Position numbers and translations under genes: made by a program. A DNA stretch of 64,000 nucleotides, taken from positions 1,302,001-1,366,000 of the forward strand of contig NC_012108.1 in NCBI RefSeq assembly GCF_000020365.1. The letters are read 5' to 3'. Below are positions 27,332 through 35,593 of this stretch, in pieces. Under the pieces are notes generated by a model that ran no database searches, was not told where the DNA came from, and was given only the letters and a program-made list of their open reading frames with translations. The stretch comes from Desulforapulum autotrophicum HRM2 (lineage in GTDB: Bacteria; Desulfobacterota; Desulfobacteria; Desulfobacterales; Desulfobacteraceae). Within the stretch, counting starts at the first letter, position 1. Each line of letters starts with the position of its first letter.

Positions 27332-28774
27332 ATGGGAAAAACGATAAATATACAGCCCCTTTCAAGGATCGAGGGTCATGCCAGTATCGAGATCAAGCTG
27401 GACGACCAGGGTAATGTGGCCGACGCCATTACCCACTTTAACTCGATCCGGGGATTTGAAAAATTTGTAGAAGGAAAACCTGCCGAAGAGGTCACAAGGA
27501 TCGTGACCCGCATCTGCGGTATCTGCCCCTGGCACCACCACATGTCAAGCGTAAAGGCCGTTGATGCCTGCTTTGATGCTGAGGTTGCTCCCGCCGGTCA
27601 CCTGCTGCGTGAATGCATGCAGAATATGGCCCACATCAACGATAAAATTCTTCATTTCTATTTCCTTGCGGCCCCGGACTTTGTCATGGGACCGGATGCC
27701 GACTATTCCGTCCGGAACGTCATGGGTATTGCCAATGCCGCACCTGATCTTGCACGTCAGGTGATTCGCATGCGCCAGAAGAGTCAGATGATGATGGAGA
27801 AATTTGCCGGAAAGGTGATTCATCCCATTGCAGGTGTCCCTGGCGGGTTTTCAAAACCCATGAACGAAAGCCAGAGGCAGGAGATGGTCGAGGATAGCAA
27901 GGAACTGCTTGAATTTGCGAAGTTTTCCATCAAGCATGCCAAGGAAGAAATTTTTCCAAAGTATCTTGACCTTGTCACCACCCTTGGTACCATTACCACG
28001 GGTTTCATCGGCACTGTGGACAAAGACGGAAGCCTCAACTTCTACGACGGTAAGATACGTCTCATGCGCCCCGATGGTTCCTTTGACGATTTTGAAGACA
28101 CCGACTATCTGGACTATATCTCCGAGCGCACTCTGGATGTTTCCTATGGAAAATACCCCTACGCCAAGTCCTGGAACGAGGGATTCTCCATGGATCTTGA
28201 TGCACCCAAGGGGATCTACCGCTCTAACTGTCTTGCCAGGATCAACTGCTGCGATCAGATTCCGACCCCCCTTGCCCAGAAAGAACTGGAAGAGTTCAGG
28301 AAAAGTTTTGGCAAGCCTGCCCAGCATACCCTGCTCTATCACTGGGCACGTCTCATTGAGCTTGTCTATTCCTGTGAAAAGACCCTGGAGCTTTTGAACA
28401 ATCCAGCCATCACAGGCAAGGAGACCCGCTGCACGGTGACCCCCAAGGCAGGCAGGGGCGTCGGCCATGTGGAGGCTCCCAGGGGAACCTTGATTCATGA
28501 CTACACAACCGACGAGAACGGCTGTATTAAAACGGCCAACCTCATTGTCGGCACCACCCACAACCTTGCGCCCATTTCCATGAGCGTAAAGCAGGCGGCC
28601 AATATGCTCATCAAAAACGGCCAGGTGGACGAGACCATATTAAATAAGGTAGAGATGGCGGTCCGCGCCTACGACCCCTGAGTCAGCTGCGCAACCCACC
28701 GCCTGGATGGCGGTCCTGTGATTGGACTCAATGTTGTAGATTCAACCGGTAAAACTCTGTTTACCAACTGCTGA
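27332..28774 (+). CDS. mvhA: Mvh-type hydrogenase large subunit (selenoprotein)
   Basis: 480 residues when UGA codon 450 (28679-28681) is read as Sec. The frame ends RAYDP, then Sec, then VSCATHRLDGGPVIGLNVV and a further ten residues to tandem stops TGA TAG. The site is DPUxxC, so Sec replaces the first C-terminal Cys that binds nickel. N-terminal RICGIC is present. The 24 residues after CATH are the expected peptide cut off by the maturation protease. H2 oxidation in the cytoplasm feeds MvhD and HdrA. A terminator-like hairpin follows within ten bases. Confidence 0.9.
28698..28714 (+). promoter_or_regulatory. Candidate SECIS hairpin of mvhA
   Basis: Stem ACCGCC/GGCGGT with loop TGGAT, beginning after a 16-base spacer from the UGA at 28679-28681. 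It is identical in geometry and loop to the one in mvhD. Confidence 0.7.
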
Positions 28775-28782
28775 TAGAAAAA

Positions 28783-28808
28783 AAGGCCCTGGAGCAATCC
28801 AGGGCCTT
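28783..28808. terminator. Terminator after the hdrA-mvhDGA cluster
   Basis: An 11-bp stem, AAGGCCCTGGA with TCCAGGGCCTT around loop GCAA, lies 8 bases after the mvhA stop. A run of seven A precedes it, so it has a U tract only for minus-strand transcripts; the plus-strand side may have lost its T tract to the element inserted two bases further on. Confidence 0.7.
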
Positions 28809-28810
28809 AG

Positions 28811-28967
28811 GGGCTCAGATATAAATAATTCCACAAATATGGTGCAGGATTTCAGCTCGTATTCAAGGCGTATCAAAGGGAACATATTGAAATATGTGCC
28901 CTTTGATGCAACGCAGAAGACGAACTGAAAGACAAGCAAGATTGAGGAATTATTTATTTCTGAGCCC
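28811..28967 (+). mobile_element. 157-bp miniature inverted-repeat element (copy B)
   Basis: The ends are 26-bp inverted repeats matching at 24 positions: GGGCTCAGATATAAATAATT inward from 28811 and GGGCTCAGAAATAAATAATT inward from 28967. The element is flanked by a perfect 5-bp direct repeat CTTAG (28806-28810 and 28968-28972), the mark of transposition. The centre (28871-28908) is an 18-bp-arm palindrome around GA, and the arms between also pair partly, so the whole element is one long foldback. It has no gene; the mobilising transposase is not in the window. Copy A at 12925-13083 shares the core. Confidence 0.85.
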
Positions 28968-29588
28968 CTTAGCCCTGCCCACTTTCTTTTTTGACACAAC
29001 CCTGCAGAAACTGTTCGATTCCAAACGAGGAGCGGATCGCAAAACGACTGGGACAATCCATGGAAGCGATTCGTAACCATTTGGCGGAAATACCAGTACT
29101 GGCATTCCCGTCAAATGCAGATTTATCCTAATGATTCTCCACATCTTTTTATCTTCCAAATTTGAAAAACCTGATCCTCGATTCCATGGTCTTTGTTTTT
29201 ATCAATGTGACCTTGCGGGATTTCCAAAATGAACCGGGAATTGAGGGATCGGGATTACCTGCCATTTTATATTTTATAGGTATAGAGGATTAAATAATTT
29301 CCAATAAGATTTGAGGTTTAAGCTTGCAGATTGCAATATGTCGTGGGCGGTTGACTGGCTTGATTCGACGATGATTTTTCGTGACTATTCAACTATTTTG
29401 TGATTGAAAAATTATTCATTGGAAAATTTCAAAAATACCGTTTGAATTATTGAGCATCGGGTGTGTTATGAATGCAAGGAGACTTGACTGTTATTTCAGG
29501 CTAATAGTGATCATTAACGAATTAAAACAGCGTCCTTAAATAATGTGAAGGGCTGAGCTTAAATACCATAATTCCTCGCTCTTGTTTT
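28968..29588. other. Intergenic region with gene remnant
   Basis: Apart from the target duplication and the possible remnant at 29012-29131, no gene or clear structure is seen. The second half is AT-rich and marks the start of the low-GC accessory stretch. Confidence 0.5.
29012..29131 (+). pseudogene. Possible remnant of a DNA-binding protein gene
   Basis: A 39-codon frame encodes CSIPNEERIAKRLGQSMEAI and RNHLAEIPVLAFPSNADLS before TAA. The pattern ERIAKRLGQSMEAIRNHL looks like a helix-turn-helix. It is open upstream to the edge of the miniature element but has no start, so the element may have interrupted it. The family is not certain. Confidence 0.3.
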
Positions 29589-30977
29589 TTACAAGAAAAC
29601 GGCTCGATTCCGCCCTTGTTTTTTTGCCAGATACAAAGCTTTATCTGCTTTTTTTATAATTTCATCTATTAATATGTTTTTGTTTCCAAAAATCGTAAAG
29701 CCAATACTGACAGTAAAATTAATATTTGTGCCATCGTTAGTCCTCAGTTCACTTTGGGCCAATGCACCTCGTAACCTTTCGGCTGCAGAAGATGCCTGGA
29801 GAAGATCAGTTTCAGGAAGAAGTATAATAAATTCTTCTCCTCCCCATCTGGCAAAAATATCTGAATCTCTTAAAACACTATGGCACTTAGCGACGAGCAG
29901 GTTTAATATCTTGTCACCTGTCTCATGCCCAAAATTATCATTTATTTTTTTAAAATGATCAATATCAATCATAACCAGAGCCAGAGTGTAATTATATCTT
30001 TTAGACCGTTTCATTTCTTTTTCAAACAAATTAAGGAAAGATCTTCTGTTTTTTGCTCCAGTTAAGGGATCTGTTGTGGCAAGCTTTTCTAACTCCTTTT
30101 CCATGGTTTTTCTTTTTGTAATATCTTCTATAATAGCTATGGCGTTAGAGAATTTACCGGAAATATCAAGAGAGCGGGAAAAGGAAATGAAAAAGAATTG
30201 ACCTTTATCATTTATAGCCGTTTCAAATGTTTTTTTCGTGTCAGTTCCTGATATGAAATTTTTGAAAGATTTATCTAACCAAGGAAATACTTCTATGAAA
30301 AATAATTTAAGTGTATCTTTCTCTCCATAGTATTGTGTGCCCGGTGCAGTATCATAATGAAGCATTCCTGATGCAGCATGATTCATATTTTCTATAGTCC
30401 CGTCCAGACCCACAATAAAAACTGGCATGGACAGACTTTCAAAAATAGTGAGATATTTATTTTTCTCATTGGTCATCACTCGATTGTTACGCTGCAATTC
30501 CTTTACGATATCTTCGTCTCCAGTAGATGCCCATTCTGTACAAAATCCTATTTCTACACGATCAAAGAATCTCTTGATGATTTGTTCATATTGGTATTTA
30601 ATATCATCCTTAAATTTTGATTCACGTATTAGATCAGAATAGGACTGACGATAATATTTCATCAGTCCCAAAAACATGTCTATACTGATACCTCTTTGTC
30701 TGTGTCTTTCAGCTTCAATTCTGCCAAAATGTGATGCGGGGTCAGAAGTGTATTCTTCGTGCGGTCCCAGTTCAAGATCTTTACCTTTCACATCCAAGGC
30801 CTCAATTAAGGATTTTGACAAGCCGGTGATCGAAAGCCTCCATGCTTCTTTCAAAGTAGAGGTGTATTTTGTATAATTCCTTTGCTTTGCATAACTCAGG
30901 ATTTTTTCCATAAGCCAATCTTCATGGCCTAAAACGTATTCCTTTAGTTGAGAAAACAATTTTGTCAGACCTCCCAT
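29589..30977 (-). CDS. PAS-domain diguanylate cyclase
   Basis: 462 residues. The N-terminal about 160 residues are helical (HEDWLMEKILSYAK; KYTSTLKEAWRLSI) and resemble the sensory domain of several sulfate-reducer sensor proteins. A PAS domain follows (about 180-290), then GGDEF from about 305 with TDPLTGAKNRRSF, DHFKKINDNFGH and the active-site sequence GGEEF. All residues for GTP binding are present, so it should make cyclic di-GMP. No membrane segment, so it is probably cytoplasmic. The gene is AT-rich, monocistronic and at the left of the low-GC stretch. Confidence 0.9.
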   Translation of the reverse strand: MGGLTKLFSQLKEYVLGHEDWLMEKILSYAKQRNYTKYTSTLKEAWRLSITGLSKSLIEALDVKGKDLELGPHEEYTSDPASHFGRIEAERHRQRGISIDMFLGLMKYYRQSYSDLIRESKFKDDIKYQYEQIIKRFFDRVEIGFCTEWASTGDEDIVKELQRNNRVMTNEKNKYLTIFESLSMPVFIVGLDGTIENMNHAASGMLHYDTAPGTQYYGEKDTLKLFFIEVFPWLDKSFKNFISGTDTKKTFETAINDKGQFFFISFSRSLDISGKFSNAIAIIEDITKRKTMEKELEKLATTDPLTGAKNRRSFLNLFEKEMKRSKRYNYTLALVMIDIDHFKKINDNFGHETGDKILNLLVAKCHSVLRDSDIFARWGGEEFIILLPETDLLQASSAAERLRGALAQSELRTNDGTNINFTVSIGFTIFGNKNILIDEIIKKADKALYLAKKQGRNRAVFL

Positions 30978-31496
30978 GTAATAGGAACCGGAGTTTATAC
31001 TAAGTTATTACTAAATTCTTGTTTAAAATAACAGCTTTAGCAAAAAAACAAAAGGACTCGATATGTGGGGATGTATTCTATATTCTTTTAAAAAATCGCA
31101 ATTAAAAACCGTTCGATCTGTCTATGATTAGTGACCGGCGCTGATTTTGAAAAAGTCATGAATAACAGAAGCAATGTTGGGTCACGCTGGAGTTTCGAAT
31201 AATTGTCCCCTGGTTGAATCTTTTGAGGTTAAAAATGTTTAAGATACCAGTACAATACAAAACCTGATACCGTCAGTTGAAAGATTAATCTTGATGTAAG
31301 GATCATTCTCCTTTAGTGATTTTAAAAAAAAGGTGTGGACTGACAGGGATAGTCCGGGGGGGATTTTTGAATCCTGAAAAGGGTTGGCTATAGACAGAAG
31401 TATGCTGTCAATTTTTTATATTATAAAGTTGACATTTTTTTTCTTTAAAACTAAGGTTTTTAGGTCTAAAAAAACTACCTAAATAGGAGATTTATT
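30978..31496. other. AT-rich intergenic region
   Basis: No gene, tRNA or convincing structure was recognised here. An AT-rich promoter-like segment and an AGGAG before the small gene at 31497 are the only signals. Confidence 0.5.
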
Positions 31497-31745
31497 ATGA
31501 CGGAGTGTACTTTCTACGATTTCAAATGTATTGATGAACCTGTAAGAAATCCTATTAGTGATAGCCGCGGCATCAAAAAACCGAAATCTCGAAAATATTA
31601 TTTTTGTAAACTTGTACCCCTTAGTAATAAGTATCCCGAAAAAAATGCCGGACCAGGATGTAAAGAACCGCCATGTGAAGGCAAGATTGAGGATTGTGAC
31701 CAAGAGGGTTGTCGGCTTATAAACGAAAGATCGGTATGGCAATAA
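31497..31745 (+). CDS. Small Cys-rich protein
   Basis: 82 residues with seven Cys (about positions 4, 10, 37, 55, 60, 67, 72). The start ATG has AGGAG 8 bases upstream. The last part has PGCKEPPCEGKIEDC and EGC, a Cys spacing that could bind metal or clusters. No family recognised. Low GC and an isolated position in the accessory stretch suggest transfer. It could be a spurious frame, but the start signal and Cys pattern favour a real gene. Confidence 0.5.
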   Translation: MTECTFYDFKCIDEPVRNPISDSRGIKKPKSRKYYFCKLVPLSNKYPEKNAGPGCKEPPCEGKIEDCDQEGCRLINERSVWQ

Positions 31746-31996
31746 CTCTCTTCGCTCTGCTTCTACCTGCTCCACGTCATGCTGAACTGGCAGTAAATCT
31801 ATCTAGTTCAATGACCTTATTTATTGTTGGGTAGAATTAAACATTTAGTATGCCCATGTGGACCGTTTACTCACAAAAAGGTTTATCTCCAATAAGCTTT
31901 GATTTAAGTATTCTGATTTTTAAAAATCTCAATACATATTGACAATCCTCCAGGGAGATGCTTTGGATACTTATCAGTATCACTTGGAGATATGAA

Positions 31997-32755
31997 ATGG
32001 ATAATCGAATTATAGCATTTTTGGATATTTTGGGCTTTAAGAAATTAGTTGCTGACAATCAGGAAGAATTATTATTGAAGTTTATTAGCCCTCTTTATTT
32101 TGCTGAAGAATCTAATAATGATCAAAAAACACAATATCAAAAATTCGGTTTAGATGAACTCCATACGAGGGAAGTAACATTTTTTTCTGACTCAATAATT
32201 ATTTCTTGTGAATTCAAAGAGATATTACACCTTATTTCACATGTTAAAGACCTTTCAGCAGCCTTTATAAAATACGGATTATTCCTTCGTGGTGGAATTA
32301 CATATGGAGAATTATACCACAAAGATAGGGTGGTATTTGGTTCTGCCATGAATGAGGCTTATATGATTGAAAGTGAACATGCAATTTACCCAAGGATTAT
32401 AATTTCTGATAATTTATTTAAAAAAATAGAATGTGAGATTGGCCCCATATCTGAAGCATTAAAGTCTGCGGATGGCCCCTATGAAAGACTCATGCTTAAA
32501 AATAACATTTTCAAAGATGATGATGGATTTTATTTTTTGAATCCGTTTCCAAACTCGGTGCCAATAAATGCTGCTCACAAACAATTGGGCATAAATTCTC
32601 TTAATGACTTTATTGTATTTCTAAAAGCGAAAATTGAACAAAGCATGGCTGAAAACCGCGCCGATAAAAAGATTGCCTTGAAATATTTTTGGTTAGCTTC
32701 AAATTTTAACAATTATTATTTAGACGTTAAAGGAATTAGTGCAATCGAAATATAA
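31997..32755 (+). CDS. Stand-alone nucleotidyl-cyclase-like protein
   Basis: 252 residues from ATG 31997 (TTGGAGA upstream); ATG 31958 is an alternative. Motifs resemble class III cyclase catalytic domains: AFLDILGFKKL (Asp10, where cyclases have FVDLRGFT), TFFSDSIIIS (Asp65, second metal Asp), LRGGITYGELY, and VFGSAMNEAYMIE aligned with the cyclase GDTVNxAxRLE. The Arg of that last motif is Met here. Proteins of this kind, including the cyclases of Pycsar anti-phage systems, begin FLDILG-like. Whether this one makes a cyclic nucleotide is inference. AT-rich, next to a VRR-NUC gene but 356 bases from it. Confidence 0.5.
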   Translation: MDNRIIAFLDILGFKKLVADNQEELLLKFISPLYFAEESNNDQKTQYQKFGLDELHTREVTFFSDSIIISCEFKEILHLISHVKDLSAAFIKYGLFLRGGITYGELYHKDRVVFGSAMNEAYMIESEHAIYPRIIISDNLFKKIECEIGPISEALKSADGPYERLMLKNNIFKDDDGFYFLNPFPNSVPINAAHKQLGINSLNDFIVFLKAKIEQSMAENRADKKIALKYFWLASNFNNYYLDVKGISAIEI

Positions 32756-33111
32756 CAATAGCTTTAAAAATGATTTATTTTGGCTAAAATTGGCGTTTTA
32801 CGAGATGTGAAAGTGCATTCTCGAATGCAACTTAATACATTAAAATGCTATCAGCGTTTAAGCACCTCGGATTACACTCAATAATATTTAAAAATGAAAC
32901 GAACTCAGAGCAGAATACTGGCTGTAGTCTTGGCTCCTCAGAATTCAATAATCCGTCCCCACTATCCCTGTAATAGCTCTCTATCTATAACACCTTGATA
33001 TTTCACGATAAGAATACAAACACATTGTATTAAGATAAAAGCAATTTACAAAATTACGTTCATCTGATATTCCGATAGTAACTGGTTAAACTATCAAAAA
33101 AGGAATGCTAT
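32756..33111. other. AT-rich intergenic region
   Basis: No gene or structure recognised. The gap is long enough for an independent promoter of the VRR-NUC gene. Confidence 0.5.
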
Positions 33112-34107
33112 ATGGATGAACACAACTTAGATGACATGCTTGAACATTGGGAAACAGCAATCAGGGATGGTAAGATCCCAGCACCATATTGTGTTGAAAG
33201 AATTGCAATTTTGGCCAGGAAAAAAAAAGATTACGCTTTGGTGGTTTCAATTTGCGAGCAATATATTTCATTGCTAAATAAAATTTATCCTAAAAATGAA
33301 AAAGTAGGTATTAAAGCAGGGTCAACGTATGCCGCGATTGAAGATCGTTTAGTCAAAGCAAAACTACTACTCGAAGGTAAAAAAATCCCATATAAGAAAA
33401 AGGCACAGATAAAAGCACCAGTTGTTGATATTAATTTAATACGGAGAGGTAAAAAGAAATGGAAAAGCCCCCTGACAAACAAATGGGTTTTAATTGAAGA
33501 AGCAGTGTTAGATTACTATAGACTAAGTGGTTGGAAAGGTTATTCTCATGAAGGTGGTTTGATTCTTAATCTTATAAAAGCAATGTCTTTTCCAGAAATA
33601 GGCATGGATCATAGATGTACTTTTATTGAGGCTCTTTATGCACAGAATGTTGCCTTTGAAAAAGATAGATTTGAAATCCCTTGGCTCCTAAAAAACATTA
33701 AATCGGCAACTAAAAATCAGGTAAAAAAGAACTTTGCGAGGATGATCTCAACGGAAGAATATGAAGTTGTATATGAAATGGGTGGCGATACTTGGACACA
33801 AACAAAAAGTGAGTCTGTTCTGCAATACTTTCCATTTTTAGAAGGTTGGATGCTTATTCAATTGTATGAAAACCTCGGTGGTGATTCGATTTATAAGATA
33901 GCTCAAATATTTGCAACAGATCCATATAAATATAGAAAAGGTTGGCCAGATTTAACAATTTGGAAAGATGGGGAAGTTAAATTTTTAGAAGTAAAAAGTC
34001 CTAATGATACAATGCGGAAAAGCCAAGAAACAATTATTAGTAAAATTATGAATCCATTAAATCTGGATTTTGCTTTTGTCAAAATTTCCTCAACGCCCAG
34101 CTATTAA
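33112..34107 (+). CDS. VRR-NUC domain nuclease-like protein
   Basis: 331 residues, ATG 33112 with AAGGA at 7 bases. The C-terminal part (about residues 270-325) has GWPDLTIWKDGEVKFLEVKS followed by PNDTMRKSQE: the G-x-PDL, E-V-K and Q signature of the VRR-NUC (PD-(D/E)xK) fold, as in FAN1 and phage nucleases. The upstream LIEEAVLDYY fits the first conserved acidic motif of that fold. The N-terminal 100 residues are helical, tetratricopeptide-like in appearance. It would cut branched or damaged DNA if active. Isolated in the low-GC stretch, so probably horizontally acquired; role unknown. Confidence 0.7.
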   Translation: MDEHNLDDMLEHWETAIRDGKIPAPYCVERIAILARKKKDYALVVSICEQYISLLNKIYPKNEKVGIKAGSTYAAIEDRLVKAKLLLEGKKIPYKKKAQIKAPVVDINLIRRGKKKWKSPLTNKWVLIEEAVLDYYRLSGWKGYSHEGGLILNLIKAMSFPEIGMDHRCTFIEALYAQNVAFEKDRFEIPWLLKNIKSATKNQVKKNFARMISTEEYEVVYEMGGDTWTQTKSESVLQYFPFLEGWMLIQLYENLGGDSIYKIAQIFATDPYKYRKGWPDLTIWKDGEVKFLEVKSPNDTMRKSQETIISKIMNPLNLDFAFVKISSTPSY

Positions 34108-34907
34108 AAAAAAAATAAATTTTTGTTTTTTTTCTACTGTTCACCATCAAGCAGGCTTTTGCAGCGATTGGTTATACTTTTTTTCTTTCAAATGAAATGT
34201 ATACCTATAGTGCTCACATAAATTGAAACAGTTTCGCTCAGATGTCACTCAATGCCAAAGACAGTCTTGAAAAACTCAAGACCAGTACTGATACGATTAT
34301 TTCAGAAATATGCCCCCAATGAAGGTATAGACAAGATTACAGTTCTTTTCAATTTTAAAGTGACACAAATTAGACACAAATAGTGAAGACTTTGCCTATG
34401 TTTTTTCCCACCAAATGCTAAATATAGAAGCCAGGACTATTATTAAAAGTCTGGGGGGTTGAAGCTGTAACCAAGGCCCACGTCTTTCGATTGGTGGGAC
34501 TTCCATCAATCAAACAGATAATCAACCTGATAATAAAAAAATGACGGATTGATTGCAATTGAGACTAATTATCTTCAAGATTCGTTGAATATCATTCTTA
34601 TTAAAGAATATCAAATATAGTTTCAGGTGTTTTAGTGGAAGGGATGGATAGGGGTAAAATTCATTTCTGCCCATCTCGGCGGCCCTTGTTTTGCAAAATT
34701 TCGTTCTTTTAATTGGTTGACATCTATAATGGATCTCACGGTAATCATGACCCATGATAAGATCTTTTAAGAAGATAAAAACAAATAGGAACCGGCTTGT
34801 AATATTTGACCAGGGTCCAGATATATATAAAAATGCAGTGTTCTAAAAAAATGTTTTAAACTTGCATATGTTTGAGCAATAAAGTTCTTTTTTGGGGAGA
34901 AATAAAT
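34108..34907. other. AT-rich gene-free region
   Basis: 800 bases without a convincing gene. A 77-codon minus-strand frame (34522-34755) has no recognisable motif or start signal and is not called. Some short fragments with partial coding look may be decayed DNA. Confidence 0.45.
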
Positions 34908-35138
34908 ATGATATTAGAACCCAAAAAGGTGAGTTTTATCTCTCCGGTTGATTTTTTTATACGACTTGGATCAACATTGAAACTGCCGACATTTTATTCA
35001 ACATACAGGGCCGTTGATTCTGTTTTACGGGAAAAGATTTTGCTTACCGTTTCAATAATGAACGACTGCTCTGGATGAATTGGCGCACATACTGCCGTGG
35101 GCAGGAAAAAAGGAAATAATGCGTGCAGTCTGAATTAA
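34908..35138 (+). pseudogene. AhpD/carboxymuconolactone decarboxylase-like gene with CxxU, truncated
   Basis: From ATG 34908 (GGGGAGA at 7 bases) the frame reads to LLTVSIMNDCSG, then TGA (35076-35078), then IGAHTAVGRKKG. AhpD-fold proteins have NxCxYCxGAHTAVG, so the TGA stands where the second Cys of the CxxC redox pair belongs: the site is CSGU, a known selenoprotein form of this family. After GRKKG the frame departs (NNACSLN, stop at 35136-35138); a one-base shift gives EIMRAV, which fits the family better. About 30 C-terminal residues are missing, so the gene is probably decayed, although the Sec site is intact. Confidence 0.6.
35092..35104 (+). promoter_or_regulatory. Candidate SECIS hairpin of the AhpD-like gene
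   Basis: Stem CTGCC/GGCAG with loop GTG, starting after a 13-base spacer from the UGA. The loop falls 19-21 bases after the UGA. Short, so less certain than the others. Confidence 0.4.
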
Positions 35139-35330
35139 TATTTTAGTTTTTCAATAAGAACCTCTATGGGGACGCTTGCAAATTTCGGGTTCCAGAAAGC
35201 CTTGGACTACTGCCTTTGGAGAGGTATAAAAAAACAGACGGTGGATTTGGGTTGAATCTGATGTTTCTTTTTGCCCACTCATGTGTTATGTCAGAATTTG
35301 ATTTTTTTTACGCATGGGGTTTATTTTTAT

Positions 35331-35570
35331 ATGAAAAAACAGCAGGACAACAGCCCCTTGCACGGGGTAACCCTGGAGCAGATCGTGGAAAGCCTGGTTG
35401 ATCGTTATGGTTGGGATGCTTTGGGTCAGCTGATTAATATCCGTTGCTTTAACAGTGACCCTTCGGTGAAATCGAGCCTTAAATTTCTTCGAAAAACCCC
35501 CTGGGCCAGGAGCAAAGTCGAACAATTGTTTCTGGCAACCAAGAACAGTCCCTGGAAAAATGTTCTTTAG
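35331..35570 (+). CDS. VF530 family (DUF2132) DNA-binding-like protein
   Basis: 79 residues from ATG 35331. The protein matches the VF530/DUF2132 family throughout: [33 protein letters not shown] and [18 protein letters not shown]. The family is a small helical double-stranded DNA-binding fold of unknown role, common in marine bacteria. It is 24 bases before the TauE/SafE gene and probably cotranscribed with it. GC content returns to that of the main chromosome here, marking the right edge of the AT-rich stretch. Confidence 0.85.
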   Translation: MKKQQDNSPLHGVTLEQIVESLVDRYGWDALGQLINIRCFNSDPSVKSSLKFLRKTPWARSKVEQLFLATKNSPWKNVL

Positions 35571-35593
35571 GGAGGGGGCTTAAGCTGTAACGG

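Noticed and set aside
28742-29080. Minus-strand open frame of 112 codons across the miniature element
   Set aside because: The translated sequence is the element itself, and a similar frame overlaps the copy between hypD and hypE; it is repeat DNA rather than a protein.
34522-34755. 77-codon minus-strand frame in the AT-rich gap
   Set aside because: No ribosome binding site, no motif, and another frame is equally open over the same bases.
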